Assembly (NCBI RefSeq): GCF_000971335.1
Contig: NZ_JZJL01000023.1
Span: forward strand, 1-64,000
DNA length: 64,000 nucleotides
Source: Chromobacterium vaccinii
GTDB lineage: Bacteria; Pseudomonadota; Gammaproteobacteria; Burkholderiales; Chromobacteriaceae
Reading direction: 5' to 3'
Both the position numbers and the translations under genes were made by a program. Positions 1 to 9,378 of the stretch are shown one piece after another (position 1 is the stretch's first letter; each line of letters opens with the position of its first letter). Below the pieces are notes generated by a model that saw only the letters and a list, made by a program, of their open reading frames with translations, had not been told where the DNA came from and made no database searches.

Positions 1-608
1 CGCGCCGGCGGCGCCAGGCCCGGGATATTGTGCGGCCGCCACGGCTCGCCCGACAGCACCGCCGCCTCCGCCGGCTCCACCGCGTAAACCGGCACGCCGG
101 CCGGCGCCAGCGCTTCGGCGATGCCCATCAGCGACGCGCAGGTGCCGGCCGACACCGTCACCGCCGCCAGCCCGGGCGCCTGGCGCAACAGCTCTTCCCC
201 CACCTCCCGGTAATGGCCGATCAATTCCGGATCGCTCAATTGCTCGACCACATGGCTGCCCGGCATGCCGCGATGGGCGTCCAGCAGCTCCTGCAACTGC
301 GGATGCGGGCGGCGCTCCACTTCCGCGCCCAGCCAGCGCGCGTAATTGACCACGCTGTCCGGCGCGCCGTCCGGCATCAGCAACAGCGCCTTGCAGCCTA
401 TCTGGCTGGCCGCCCAGGCGACGCTGACGCCGGCGCTGCCGGCGGTCATGATCACCAGCGTCGCGTCGCGGCTTATCCGGCCGGCGCTCGCGCGTTCAAG
501 CAGAGTCTTGGGCAGCGAGCGATGCTTGATCGACAAGGAGGGGTTCAGGTATTCGAGCTTCAAGCTCAGGCCGGGCAGCAGGCCCGGCGCCGGCAGCAAT
601 GGCGTCAT
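1..608 (-). CDS. Cysteine-synthase-like PLP enzyme, partial
   Basis: This leftward gene runs off the window edge, leaving about 202 N-terminal residues. It looks like a fold-type II (beta-family) pyridoxal-phosphate enzyme. SIKHR near residue 27 sits where cysteine synthases have the PLP-binding S-[IV]-K-D-R. TAGSAGVS replaces the usual TSGNTG substrate loop, and SAGTCASLMGI replaces the GTGGT phosphate loop. These substitutions make it a divergent paralogue rather than housekeeping CysK or CysM. The start is ATG at 608 behind GAGGGA, ten bases after the stop of the adenylating enzyme, so the two are probably co-transcribed. The substrate is unknown. The family assignment is fairly safe; a specific reaction cannot be named. 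Confidence 0.75.
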   Translation of the reverse strand, partial: MTPLLPAPGLLPGLSLKLEYLNPSLSIKHRSLPKTLLERASAGRISRDATLVIMTAGSAGVSVAWAASQIGCKALLLMPDGAPDSVVNYARWLGAEVERRPHPQLQELLDAHRGMPGSHVVEQLSDPELIGHYREVGEELLRQAPGLAAVTVSAGTCASLMGIAEALAPAGVPVYAVEPAEAAVLSGEPWRPHNIPGLAPPA

Positions 609-618
609 GGAAAATCCC

Positions 619-1899
619 TCACAGATAGGCATGGACGGGCAGCGGCAGGTCGATGAAGCGCGGCACCTTGACGCCGTTGCCGCTGGCCATCTTGTCCCGT
701 TTCAGCTTCTGGATCAGCTCCGACGGCACCAGGCGCAGTGAAGGCGCCACCGCCAGCCGCTGCAATAGCAACTCTCCGACCCGGCGGACGATGTCCGCGC
801 CGCTGCCCGGCCCGGCGGACAGCCACACCTCCACCCGCTGGCCGCCCTGCTCGTCCGGACAGCGGACCACCAGTTCGTTGGTGATCCCATCCACCCGGCC
901 CAGCACGTCGAAGATCAGGTCCGGGTAAACGGTCTGGCCCTGGATCTTCAGCTGGTGATCGACCCGGCCGATGATGGCGCCCAGCCGCGGGCTGCGGCGG
1001 CCGCAGTCGCAGGGGCTGTCGTCCAGCCAGCTGGCGATGTCGCCGGTGCCGTAGCGCACCGCGATGAAGCCCCGCGGCAGGGTCAGCGAAGTGACCACCA
1101 CCTCGCCCGGCTGGCCCGGCGCGGCCGGCAGGCCGGTTTCGGGATCGATCAGCTCGACGTGGACCGCGTCGTCGTTGATGTGGAAGCCGCGATGCTGCAG
1201 GCACTCGTGGCCGACCGAGCCCAGCTCGCTGCAGCCGTATTCGTTGAGCGCGTCCTTCAGCCCCCACAGCTCCATCACCTTCTGCGCCACCGGCGTCGGC
1301 CGGTTGTCGGCGTCGAAAGCGCCGCAGGCGCCGAAATAGGCGTAGTCGGGCAGGCACTCCGGCGCCGGGAAGTCCGCGCCCATGGTCTGCGCCAGCTCCA
1401 GCATCACCACCGGATTGCCGACCACGAAGGCCGGCTGGTGGTAATGCACCACGTCCAGAATGCGCCGCGTGCGCTGCGGCGAGCAGCGGAACGGCCCCAG
1501 CCCCACTTTCTTGGCCGCCTGCAGCACCAGCGGCCCCAGCGTGAACATGTCGTTGTTGCTGAGCAGATGCAGCATGCGGTCGCCGGGCTTCGCGCCCAGC
1601 TCGGTCAGCACCCGCGCCACGCAATCCACCCACACCATCTCTTGCAGCCGATGCACCGGCAGTTCCACCGGCCGGCCGGTGGTCCCGGATGAGCTGACGA
1701 CATCGGTGAAGTCGCCGTACTCCATCAGTTCGTCCCAATGATTGGACAGGTCCTGCTTGCGGATCACCGGCACCCGGTGATACTCGCCGTCGCGCAGCCA
1801 TTGCATGATCTGGCCGCGCTCCGCGCCCCAATGGCGCGGATAGAACGGACGCAGCGACGCCTGCTCGACGACGCGAGCAATCCTTGCTACAGGCAACAT
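619..1899 (-). CDS. PaaK-like adenylate-forming enzyme
   Basis: A 426-residue member of the ANL superfamily, closest in architecture to phenylacetate-CoA ligase, which activates a carboxylic acid as an acyl-AMP. Visible motifs are SSSGTTGRPVE (P-loop-like AMP motif, about residues 70-80), YGCSELG, YGTGDIA, the hinge GRVDHQLKIQGQTVYP, and a C-terminal KRDKMASGNGVKVPRF carrying the candidate catalytic lysine. The ATG at 1899 was chosen because GAGGAAA lies eight bases upstream; a longer in-frame extension to 1953 lacks such a site. It lies between a transglutaminase-like gene and a PLP enzyme in one leftward operon, which suggests activation of an aromatic or amino acid and transfer to an unknown acceptor. 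The substrate is inference only. Confidence 0.8.
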   Translation of the reverse strand: MLPVARIARVVEQASLRPFYPRHWGAERGQIMQWLRDGEYHRVPVIRKQDLSNHWDELMEYGDFTDVVSSSGTTGRPVELPVHRLQEMVWVDCVARVLTELGAKPGDRMLHLLSNNDMFTLGPLVLQAAKKVGLGPFRCSPQRTRRILDVVHYHQPAFVVGNPVVMLELAQTMGADFPAPECLPDYAYFGACGAFDADNRPTPVAQKVMELWGLKDALNEYGCSELGSVGHECLQHRGFHINDDAVHVELIDPETGLPAAPGQPGEVVVTSLTLPRGFIAVRYGTGDIASWLDDSPCDCGRRSPRLGAIIGRVDHQLKIQGQTVYPDLIFDVLGRVDGITNELVVRCPDEQGGQRVEVWLSAGPGSGADIVRRVGELLLQRLAVAPSLRLVPSELIQKLKRDKMASGNGVKVPRFIDLPLPVHAYL

Positions 1900-1969
1900 G
1901 GTTCGTTTCCTCGTTGGACTTGCAATCAGACGCCGGCCGCGCGGGCCGGCCACGACGCCGCAGCGGCCG

Positions 1970-2662
1970 CTAAGTCATGGCGGGCCCCAGGCGGCTGTTC
2001 AGATAGCGCTCGCTGACGCGGCGCAGCGGCGTCGGCACGCAGGCCAGCCACTGGTTGAAATGGATGCCCAGCAGGGTGTTGTTGCCGGCCCGGCTGGCCA
2101 CGGCCTCGGCCAGCGTGGAAAACCGGGGGTTGTCCGGCGCGAGATTTCCCGGCTCGGCCTGGGAGAACGCGTCGCCGCGGCCGTTCCAATCGCAGGCCGC
2201 GCCCTGCCCCAGGCCGAAGCCGCGCTCCAAGCCGGCCGCGCGCAAGCGCGCCCGCTGCTGGCGAAAGCCCGAGCGGTCGAAGATATAGCTGTCGATATTG
2301 AGCTTCTGGCCGCCCAGCCTGACCTGGGTGACTGCGTGGAACAGCTTGGACGGCAGGCAGAACAGCACCGGCGCCGGCACCGCGTGGCGCAGGATGCGCT
2401 TGTCCAAGGCGACGAAGCGCAGGCCGGCCTCGAAACCGGCGCCGCGCAGCAGCGCGCACAACAGGTCGGCCTGGGCGTTGCAATGCCCCCGCCCCAGCGC
2501 AAGCGTCTGCTCAGGCGTCACGCTTTCGAAACCGGTGGTGAAGCCGAAGCGCACCTGATCACGCACATAGTCGTGCAGGGCGACGCAGTACTCGCGGTCG
2601 TCGGCCGGCAGGGCCTGACGGCGCACCGTTTCCAGCACGCCGGCTATCGTTTTTCCGCTCAT
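1970..2662 (-). CDS. Transglutaminase-like cysteine enzyme
   Basis: A 230-residue protein with a transglutaminase-like (papain-fold) core. The candidate catalytic Cys is in GRGHCNAQADLLCALLRGAG, the His in LFHAVTQVRL and the Asp in LNIDSYIFD, in the order C-H-D expected of this superfamily. Members act as proteases, amidases or acyl transferases, and no specific reaction can be assigned. There is no signal peptide, so it is presumably cytoplasmic. The ATG at 2662 overlaps the stop of the upstream MFS gene (ATGA), indicating translational coupling. Its neighbours are an acid-activating enzyme and a PLP enzyme, which hints at acyl transfer or amide chemistry. Confidence 0.7.
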   Translation of the reverse strand: MSGKTIAGVLETVRRQALPADDREYCVALHDYVRDQVRFGFTTGFESVTPEQTLALGRGHCNAQADLLCALLRGAGFEAGLRFVALDKRILRHAVPAPVLFCLPSKLFHAVTQVRLGGQKLNIDSYIFDRSGFRQQRARLRAAGLERGFGLGQGAACDWNGRGDAFSQAEPGNLAPDNPRFSTLAEAVASRAGNNTLLGIHFNQWLACVPTPLRRVSERYLNSRLGPAMT

Positions 2663-3987
2663 GCCCAAGCCCTTCTTCCGATGGCGACGGCGCGCCGTTT
2701 TAGCAGCAAGGCCGCGGCGGCCAGCAGCGCGGGAAGAGACAGCAGCGCGAAAAACAGCGGCAGGCTCAGATGGAACTTCAGCAGCGTCGCGCCCAGCAGG
2801 GCGCCGGCGATGCCGCCGAAGCGGCCTATCCCCATCATCCACGCCACGCCGCTGGCGCGGCCCGCGGTCGGATAGTAGGCGGCCGCCAGCGACGGCATCG
2901 ACGCCTGCGCGCCGTTCATCGCGATGCCGGCCAGACAGATGGTCAATGCCAGCAGGCCGTGGTTGTCCAGCGCCTGGCCGATGCAGAACACCAGCGCGCC
3001 GGTCAGCAGATAAGCCAGCGCCAGCACCCGGTGCGCGTCGTAGCGGTCCATCAGCCAGCCGGTCAGCGTGCTGCCCAGCAGGCCGCCGAACGGGAACAGC
3101 GCGGTCAGCAGCGCCGCCTGCCGCAGGTCCATGCCGCTGTCGCTGATCAAGATGGGCAGCCAGCTGGTCAGCAGGTAGAAGATCAGCAGCCCCATGAAAT
3201 AGGCCGCCGCCAGCAGCAGCGTGCCAGTCCGGTAATCGGCGGACCAGACCAGCCGCAAGCCCGGCGTCCGGTCTGCCTCGCGCAGCACCAGCCTGTCGCC
3301 GTCACCCAGCCGCACGCCGGGCAGCAGCCGCTTCAGGATGCGGCGGGCTTCGCCGTTACCGCCGCGCAGCAGCAGGAAGCGCAGCGACTCCGGCAGCAGC
3401 AGCCACATCGCCGGCAGCAGCAGCAAGGGCGCGACGCCGCCCAGCAGCAACACGCTGCGCCAGCCAGCGTGAGGCACCAGCCACGAAGCCAGCAGCCCGC
3501 CGCAAGCCGCGCCCAACGGAAAGCCGCAGAACATGGCGCTGACGATGAAGGCCCGCCGCGGCTCCGGAGAATACTCGGACATCAGCGTCACCGCGTTGGC
3601 CATCGCCGCCCCCAGGCCCAAGCCGGTGGCGAAGCGCAGCCAGGCCAGCGCCGACAGGTCGGCGGCGCCGGCCGCCGCGATGCTCATCGCGCCGAACAGC
3701 GACACCGCCCCCAGCAGCACGCGCTTGCGGCCGATCCGGTCGGCCAGCGGCCCCGCCAGCAGGGCGCCGGCGGCCAGTCCCCACAGCGCGGCGCTCATCA
3801 CCGGCCCCAGCTGGGTGCGCGCCACGCCCCAGTCGCGGATCACGGCCGGCGCGATATAGCCGATGGCGGCGGTATCGAAGCCGTCGCACAGCACGATCAG
3901 GAAGCAGAGGATCAGGATGCGCCATTGCCGCGCGGAAAAGCGCTCGCGATTGATCAATTCGCCGACATCCAGTTGCCTGGCCGACAT
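2659..3987 (-). CDS. MFS transporter, aromatic acid:H+ symporter type
   Basis: A 442-residue major facilitator protein with twelve predicted membrane segments. The N-terminal CDGFDTAAIGYIAP and the loop GPLADRIGRKRVLLGA resemble the AAHS family (PcaK, BenK and MhpT type), which carries aromatic carboxylates with protons across the inner membrane. The ATG at 3987 has AGAGGAA just upstream; an alternative ATG five codons earlier (4002) lacks a good site. It is the first gene of the leftward operon and overlaps the transglutaminase-like gene by four bases. A perfect FNR-type site lies about 130 bases upstream. The family is clear, but the substrate is not known. Confidence 0.8.
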   Translation of the reverse strand: MSARQLDVGELINRERFSARQWRILILCFLIVLCDGFDTAAIGYIAPAVIRDWGVARTQLGPVMSAALWGLAAGALLAGPLADRIGRKRVLLGAVSLFGAMSIAAAGAADLSALAWLRFATGLGLGAAMANAVTLMSEYSPEPRRAFIVSAMFCGFPLGAACGGLLASWLVPHAGWRSVLLLGGVAPLLLLPAMWLLLPESLRFLLLRGGNGEARRILKRLLPGVRLGDGDRLVLREADRTPGLRLVWSADYRTGTLLLAAAYFMGLLIFYLLTSWLPILISDSGMDLRQAALLTALFPFGGLLGSTLTGWLMDRYDAHRVLALAYLLTGALVFCIGQALDNHGLLALTICLAGIAMNGAQASMPSLAAAYYPTAGRASGVAWMMGIGRFGGIAGALLGATLLKFHLSLPLFFALLSLPALLAAAALLLKRRAVAIGRRAWA

Positions 3988-4119
3988 CAATTCCTCTCCC
4001 ATATAATTTTAATTCATAAAAATATATTGATTTCAAATATATGGTGCGCAACAATGCCCGCCGAAGTCAAACGAAATATTCATTTTGGGAATAAGTTAAT
4101 TGTTTATTTCCTTATGTCA

Positions 4120-4133
4120 TTGATGTCGATCAA
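4120..4133. promoter_or_regulatory. Perfect FNR/ANR-type site
   Basis: TTGATGTCGATCAA matches the FNR/ANR consensus TTGAT-N4-ATCAA at every specified position. It lies in an AT-rich spacer (3988-4175) between the leftward MFS operon and the rightward hypothetical gene. Its centre at 4126.5 would suit class II activation of a leftward promoter starting near 4085. It is too close to the rightward ATG at 4176 for that geometry, though repression there is possible. Confidence 0.6.
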
Positions 4134-4175
4134 ACCATAACTCAACCAGGACGCGGCCTACCGCGCAGCTCTGCC

Positions 4176-4793
4176 ATGTCGCCAACAGGAAACAGACCAT
4201 TTGAAAACCATATCGGCATCCTGACTTTCCCTGAGCCGCTGCGCGCCGAGCTGAAACCCATCGCCCTGGTCCGCGACGGCGAATGCCTGGGCCGGAGCCT
4301 GGATCTTGCCCGCCACCCTCTGGCCGATTGGCTGTCGCGGCAGCGCCACAGCGGCTGGCTGCTGGAGTCGATGCTGCCCGAGATCCGCACGTTGGCGATG
4401 CTGCTGGCCGCCCGACGCCCGCGCGTCAAGCCGACGCCGGCCCGCCTGAGCGACGAGGCCGATTGGCTGGCCGCCCGCATCTATCTGCTGCGGCTGGAAA
4501 AAGTGGAAATGGCGGAAGCTGAAAAAGACATCCTGGCGCGAGCCAACGATAGGCTGCGCGAACTGTGCGGCGCCGGCGCGCCCGCGGCGGCGGCCTGCCC
4601 GGCCCCTTCGCCCCAGCCGGCGTGGCTGCTGGCCGGCTGGGCGCCGTTCCAGCAAGCGGTGCGGGACATCGGCGGCGCCGCCGCGATGGCGTCCAACAGC
4701 CGCCGGCTGCGCCCGCAATGCCGGCAGCGGCTGGACGCCTTGCTGCCCATGCTGCGGACCGAAGCCGGCCGCTCAGGCCTCCAGCCGCGATAG
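4176..4793 (+). CDS. Hypothetical protein
   Basis: A 205-residue open frame with no family I recognise. The N-terminal part has regular helical-looking sequence with charged and leucine-rich stretches and a Glu/Lys/Ala-rich segment near residue 110. An Ala/Pro-rich linker follows, then a basic C-terminus. No signal peptide or membrane segment is evident. No convincing Shine-Dalgarno precedes the ATG, so the start is uncertain. Its 3' end overlaps the convergent metR gene by about 20 bases. It is kept because no competing frame encodes anything recognisable and it fills the gap in the usual orientation. Confidence 0.5.
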   Translation: MSPTGNRPFENHIGILTFPEPLRAELKPIALVRDGECLGRSLDLARHPLADWLSRQRHSGWLLESMLPEIRTLAMLLAARRPRVKPTPARLSDEADWLAARIYLLRLEKVEMAEAEKDILARANDRLRELCGAGAPAAAACPAPSPQPAWLLAGWAPFQQAVRDIGGAAAMASNSRRLRPQCRQRLDALLPMLRTEAGRSGLQPR

Positions 4794-5708
4794 GCCGGGC
4801 AAGGTCGCGAAGCTGCTGTCCCGCACCGTCTGCACGAAATCCTGCATATAGGCCCGATCGGCGTCGTCCTCGCGCAGCGCCGCGTACAACTCGCTGCGCA
4901 GCTTCTCCTCCCCCACCTGGCGGGCTACCACGTAGCCGCGCTCCAGATACGGCTGCACCGCCCAGTACGGCAGCACCGCCACCCCGCGCCGGCTGGCCAC
5001 CAGCTGGATGATGGCGATGGTCAGCTCGGCGGTGCGGCGCGCGGGATTGACGCCGGCGGGCAGCAGCAGCTTGCGCAGCAGGTCCAGCATCTCGTCCGCC
5101 ACTGGATAGTGGATCAGCGTCTCGGCGGCGAAATCCTCCGCCTTCCACGCCGTTTTCGCCGCCAATGGATGCTCGCGCGCGGCGATGCCCACCATCTCAT
5201 AGGAAAACAACGGCAGATGGACCACCCCGGCCTGCGGCTCCGCCTCCGACACGATGGCGAGATCGGCGCGGTCGCTGAGCAACAGGCCGACAGGATCGGC
5301 GTGAAAGCCGGACACGATGTCCAGTTCCACCGCCGGCCAGTTGCGCCGGAACTGGTCCATCGCCGGCATCAGCCAGTCGAAGCAGGTATGGCACTCCACC
5401 GCCACCCTCACCTCGCCCGCCTCCCCCTGGCGGATGCGCGCCAGATCTCGCTCCGCCGCCGCCACCTGGGCCAGCAGATCCCGCGCCAGCCGCAGCAGCC
5501 GCTCGCCGGCCGGCGTGAAGCGCAAGGGCTGGGTCTTGCGCTCGAACAGCGTCAGGCCATAGGCGGCCTCCAGCTGCTTGAGCTGATGCGACAGCGCCGA
5601 TTGCGTCAGGAATACCCGCTGCGCCGCCTGCGACACGCTGCCGGTTTCCGCCAATGCCAGCAGGCTCTTCAAATGCCTCAGCTCCAGCACGCTCATCATC
5701 GATTTCAT
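4773..5708 (-). CDS. metR: MetR, LysR-type activator of metE
   Basis: A 311-residue LysR-type regulator. An N-terminal winged helix-turn-helix ([25 protein letters not shown], about residues 25-50) is followed by the effector-binding fold. [24 protein letters not shown] and TLIHYPV closely follow known MetR proteins, which bind homocysteine and activate methionine biosynthesis genes. It is divergent from metE, the classical arrangement. Three ATG codons (5708, 5699 and 5696) are possible and none has a strong ribosome site; the first is given. The C-terminal end overlaps a convergent hypothetical gene. Confidence 0.9.
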   Translation of the reverse strand: MKSMMSVLELRHLKSLLALAETGSVSQAAQRVFLTQSALSHQLKQLEAAYGLTLFERKTQPLRFTPAGERLLRLARDLLAQVAAAERDLARIRQGEAGEVRVAVECHTCFDWLMPAMDQFRRNWPAVELDIVSGFHADPVGLLLSDRADLAIVSEAEPQAGVVHLPLFSYEMVGIAAREHPLAAKTAWKAEDFAAETLIHYPVADEMLDLLRKLLLPAGVNPARRTAELTIAIIQLVASRRGVAVLPYWAVQPYLERGYVVARQVGEEKLRSELYAALREDDADRAYMQDFVQTVRDSSFATLPGLSRLEA

Positions 5709-5718
5709 TCATGTTGAA
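5708..5718. promoter_or_regulatory. Inverted repeat in metR-metE control region
   Basis: TTCA-TGT-TGAA forms a short inverted repeat at the beginning of the 91-base metR-metE intergenic region. MetR sites in enterobacteria are TGAA-N5-TTCA, so this is a related but inverted arrangement and may be only part of the real operator. Confidence 0.35.
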
Positions 5719-5799
5719 CAGCAAAATAATGAGTTTGAATCATACACCTCAATGACAGATGCTTGTTCCATCACGACAAGACAAAACAGGAACGCACGC

Positions 5800-8082
5800 A
5801 TGAGCCACCCCACCCACCTGCTAGGCTTCCCCCGCGTCGGCGCCAAGCGCGAACTGAAAACCCTGCTGGAAAACCATTGGAAGGGCGAGCTGGACGAGGC
5901 TTCGCTGCTACAGGGCGCGAAGGAGCTGCGCCAGAAGCACTGGCTGCTGCAGAAAGGCGCCGGCGTCGAACTGAGCCCGGTCGGCGATTTCTCGCTGTAC
6001 GACCACGTGCTGGACGCCCAGCTCCTGGTCGGCGCCGCGCCGCCGCGCTTCGGCTTCGACGCGGCGACGCTCACCACCGCGCAATATTTCGAACTGGCGC
6101 GCGGCAACGCCGCCCAGCCGGCGCTGGAAATGACCAAGTGGTTCGACACCAACTACCACTACCTGGTGCCGGAATGGCGAGCCGACACCGCCTTCGCCGC
6201 GCAGCCCGAGCGCCTGCTGTCCCAGATCCGCGAAGCGCGCGCGCTGGGCGTGGCCGCCAAGCCCGCGCTGCTGGGGCCGCTCAGCCTGCTGTGGCTGGGC
6301 AAGGCCAAGGGCGAGCCTTTCGACAAGCTGTCGCTGCTGCCCGGCCTGGTGGCCGCCTACCGCGAACTGCTGGCCGCGCTGCGCGCCGCCGGCGCGGAAT
6401 GGGCGCAGATCGACGAACCCATCCTGGCGCTGGACCTGGAGCCGGAATGGCTGGACGCCTTCGCGCCGGCCTACGCGCAATTGAGCCAGAGCGCACCCAA
6501 GCTGCTGCTGGCCACTTACTTCGGCGACGTGTCCGCGCACTCGGCGCTGCTGAAGTCGCTGCCGGTGGCCGGCCTGCACCTTGACCTGGTCCGGGCGCCG
6601 GAACAGATTTCCGCCTTCCTGCCGGACTATCCGGCCGACAAGATACTGTCCGCGGGCATCATAGACGGCCGCAACATCTGGCGCGCCGACCTGTCCGCCC
6701 TGTTCGCCCGCCTGCGGCCGCTGGCGGAAACGCTGGGAGACCGGCTGTGGCTGGCCCCCAGTTGCTCGCTGCTGCACAGCCCCTTCGACGCCGCCGCGGA
6801 AACCGCGCTCGATCCCGAATTGAAAACCTGGCTGGCTTTCGCCGTGCAGAAGCTGAACGAGCTGAAAACGCTGAAACGGGGGCTGGAGGAAGGGCGCGCC
6901 GCCATCTCGGACGAGCTGGCCGGCAGCGATTTCGCCCGCTCGCAGCGCCAAACCAGCCCGCGCATCCACAACCCGGCGGTGGCCGAACGGCTGGCGGCGT
7001 TGCCGGCGAACGCCGACCGCCGCGCCAGCGCCTACCCGGTCCGCGCCGAGCGGCAACAGGCCTGGCTCAAGCTGCCGCCGCTGCCCACCACCACCATCGG
7101 CTCCTTCCCGCAGACGCCAACCATCCGCGCCAGCCGCGCCGCGTTCAAGAAGGGCGAGCTGTCCGCCGCCGGCTACCGGCAGGCGATGGAGAAGGAAATC
7201 GAGCTGGCGATCCGCCGCCAGGAAGCGCTGGGCCTGGACGTGCTGGTGCACGGCGAGGCCGAGCGCAACGACATGGTGGAGTACTTCGGCGAACAGCTGG
7301 CCGGCTTCGCCTTCACCGCCGGCGGCTGGGTGCAAAGCTACGGCAGCCGCTGCGTGAAGCCGCCCATCATCTTCGGCGACGTCGGCCGCCCGGCGCCGAT
7401 GACCGTCGACTGGGCGCGCTACGCGCAAAGCCTGACCGCCAAGCCGGTGAAGGGCATGCTGACCGGCCCGGTCACCATCCTGCAGTGGAGCTTCGTCCGC
7501 GACGATCTGCCCAGAAGCGAAGTCTGCCGCCAGATCGCGCTGGCGCTGAACGACGAGGTGCTGGATCTCGAGGCCGCCGGCATCCGCGTGATCCAGATCG
7601 ACGAACCTGCGATACGCGAAGGTCTGCCGCTGCGGCGCGCCGACCGCGACGGCTACCTGGCCTGGGCCGGCGAGGCCTTCCGCCTGTCCAGCCGCGGCGT
7701 GGACGACGCGACGCAGATCCACACCCATATGTGCTACTCGGAATTCGGCGACATCCTGCCGGCCATCGCAGCCTTGGACGCCGACGTGATCACCATCGAA
7801 ACCTCGCGCTCCGACATGGAGCTGCTGACGGACTTCGGCCGCTTCCGCTACCCCAACGCCATCGGCCCCGGCGTCTACGACATCCACAGCCCGCGCGTGC
7901 CGTCCGCCGGCGAAATCCGGGCTCTGCTGGACAAGGCGCTGAAGGTGATCCCGGCCGAGAGGCTGTGGGTGAATCCGGACTGCGGCCTGAAAACCCGCGG
8001 CTGGCCGGAGGTGGACGCCGCGCTGACGGCGATGGTGCGGGTCAGCCAGGAGTTGAGGGAACAGCTGGCGCAAACCGCGTAG
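5800..8082 (+). CDS. metE: Cobalamin-independent methionine synthase
   Basis: A 760-residue enzyme, close to the E. coli length of 753, that transfers the methyl group of 5-methyltetrahydropteroyltriglutamate to homocysteine, the last step of methionine synthesis. The N-terminal [15 protein letters not shown] is the family signature. The zinc site is visible as HTHMC (His643 and Cys645), with the later cysteine in [22 protein letters not shown] marks the start of the C-terminal catalytic barrel. The ATG at 5800 follows ACAGGA; an in-frame upstream extension is not needed. It is divergent from metR, so homocysteine-dependent activation by MetR is expected. A nine-base hairpin follows the gene. 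Confidence 0.97.
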   Translation: MSHPTHLLGFPRVGAKRELKTLLENHWKGELDEASLLQGAKELRQKHWLLQKGAGVELSPVGDFSLYDHVLDAQLLVGAAPPRFGFDAATLTTAQYFELARGNAAQPALEMTKWFDTNYHYLVPEWRADTAFAAQPERLLSQIREARALGVAAKPALLGPLSLLWLGKAKGEPFDKLSLLPGLVAAYRELLAALRAAGAEWAQIDEPILALDLEPEWLDAFAPAYAQLSQSAPKLLLATYFGDVSAHSALLKSLPVAGLHLDLVRAPEQISAFLPDYPADKILSAGIIDGRNIWRADLSALFARLRPLAETLGDRLWLAPSCSLLHSPFDAAAETALDPELKTWLAFAVQKLNELKTLKRGLEEGRAAISDELAGSDFARSQRQTSPRIHNPAVAERLAALPANADRRASAYPVRAERQQAWLKLPPLPTTTIGSFPQTPTIRASRAAFKKGELSAAGYRQAMEKEIELAIRRQEALGLDVLVHGEAERNDMVEYFGEQLAGFAFTAGGWVQSYGSRCVKPPIIFGDVGRPAPMTVDWARYAQSLTAKPVKGMLTGPVTILQWSFVRDDLPRSEVCRQIALALNDEVLDLEAAGIRVIQIDEPAIREGLPLRRADRDGYLAWAGEAFRLSSRGVDDATQIHTHMCYSEFGDILPAIAALDADVITIETSRSDMELLTDFGRFRYPNAIGPGVYDIHSPRVPSAGEIRALLDKALKVIPAERLWVNPDCGLKTRGWPEVDAALTAMVRVSQELREQLAQTA

Positions 8083-8099
8083 GCCGCGGCGCGAAAGAC

Positions 8100-8123
8100 G
8101 ACGCCCCGGCAAAGCGGGGCGTC
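8100..8123. terminator. Hairpin between metE and sixA
   Basis: A perfect nine-base stem (GACGCCCCG / CGGGGCGTC) with a six-base loop lies between two convergent genes. There is no U-tract, so termination strength is uncertain. Confidence 0.5.
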
Positions 8124-8151
8124 GGACAGGGACTGGGGCAAGGTTCGGGGT

Positions 8152-8610
8152 TCACGGCTCGAGCATCCCCGGCGTCAGCATCAGCTTCAGCCTGATCTGC
8201 TCATAGCCGCCGCGCTCGCGGCGGTTCAGCCACCATACCGAGCCCTTCTTCACGCTCCACATCTGCTGCTGCTCCGACAGCAGCCGCGCCGCCAGCCAGC
8301 CGATATAGGGCTGATGGCCGGCCACCACCACTGTGCGTCCCGCCTCGGGCCAGCCCACGGCCTGCAATACCTCGTCCACGCTCGCGCCGGGGTTCAGTTC
8401 CGGCATCACTTCGTAGCTCTTGGCCAGATAGGCGGCCGTCTGCTGCGAACGCCGGGCCTCGGAGGCCAGCAGCAGGTAATCGTCCGGCAGCCTGTCGCGC
8501 AGCCAGGACGCCATGCGGCTGGCCTGCTGCTGTCCGCGCCGGGTCAGCGCGCGCGCCAGATCGTCGATGCCGTCCTCGGCCTCGGCGTGGCGCCACAAAA
8601 TCAGATCCAT
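8152..8610 (-). CDS. sixA: Phosphohistidine phosphatase SixA
   Basis: A 152-residue member of the histidine phosphatase (RHG) superfamily. The catalytic histidine is in [10 protein letters not shown] near the N-terminus, and the second active-site histidine is in [13 protein letters not shown]. Length and motif order fit SixA, which dephosphorylates phosphohistidine on signalling or phosphotransfer proteins in the cytoplasm. It stands alone, convergent with metE. The assignment within the superfamily is good but not certain. Confidence 0.85.
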   Translation of the reverse strand: MDLILWRHAEAEDGIDDLARALTRRGQQQASRMASWLRDRLPDDYLLLASEARRSQQTAAYLAKSYEVMPELNPGASVDEVLQAVGWPEAGRTVVVAGHQPYIGWLAARLLSEQQQMWSVKKGSVWWLNRRERGGYEQIRLKLMLTPGMLEP

Positions 8611-8673
8611 ATCGTTCTCCTTATGACTGCGCGCCGGTCTGTTCCGATGCCGGGCCCTGCGCGCCCCCGCATG

Positions 8674-9378
8674 CTAACCGAGCCCGAGCGCCCGCACCAG
8701 CCATGGCAGCGCCAGCGCGGTGAACACGCCGTTCAGCCCCATCGCCAACCCGGCGAAGGCGCCGGCGGTCTCGGATAGCTGGAACAGCCGGGCGGTGCCG
8801 ATGCCGTGGGCGGAAACGCCGGTGGCCACCCCCAGCAGCATGTCGTCGTCCCAGCCCAGCAGCTTGAACAGCGGCGGCGCCATCACCGCGCCGACGATGC
8901 CCGACACAATGACGAACATCGCCGCCAGCTCGGGCGAGCCGCCCAGGCCGCCGGCCAGGCTCATCGCGATCGGCGTGGTCACCGCGCGGGTGGCCAGCGC
9001 CACCAGCACCGGCTGATCGAAGCCCAGCCACCAGCCCAGGCCGGCCGCGCTGATCATGCCGACCAGGCCGCCGGCGGCGATGCTGGCCAGCAAGGGAAAC
9101 GCCGCCTTCTTCAAGCGCGCCAGATTGCCGTACAAAGGCACCGCCAGCGCCACCGTCGCCGGCCCCAACAACAACTGGATGAAACGGGCGCCGTTCATGT
9201 ATTGCGGATAGGTGCTGCCGCTCAGCAGCAGCCAGGCCAGCACGAACAGCACGCCCAGCAACACCGGATTGGCCAGCGGATGGCCATGCCCGCGCCGATG
9301 GCCGGCCAACGCCAGCCGGTAAGCCAGCAAGGTGACGAAAACGCCGGTCAGCGGCGAGTCCAGCCAGGCCGCCGTCAA
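8674..9378 (-). CDS. LrgB/CidB-family membrane protein
   Basis: A 234-residue, strongly hydrophobic protein of the LrgB/CidB/YohK family. These inner-membrane proteins are paired with an LrgA/CidA partner and linked to autolysis control or to pyruvate/glycolate movement. Family features include VTTPIAMSLAGGLGG and VSAHGIGTARLFQLS. The start is TTG at 9378, with a strong GGGGAGG site upstream; its TTGA overlaps the stop of the preceding lrgA-like gene, so the two are coupled. Confidence 0.85.
   Translation of the reverse strand: MTAAWLDSPLTGVFVTLLAYRLALAGHRRGHGHPLANPVLLGVLFVLAWLLLSGSTYPQYMNGARFIQLLLGPATVALAVPLYGNLARLKKAAFPLLASIAAGGLVGMISAAGLGWWLGFDQPVLVALATRAVTTPIAMSLAGGLGGSPELAAMFVIVSGIVGAVMAPPLFKLLGWDDDMLLGVATGVSAHGIGTARLFQLSETAGAFAGLAMGLNGVFTALALPWLVRALGLG

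Noticed and set aside
2770-4140. Long rightward open frame of 456 codons
   Set aside because: It is the Gln/Arg/Ala-rich antisense shadow of the MFS transporter gene, which has clear family motifs and membrane segments.
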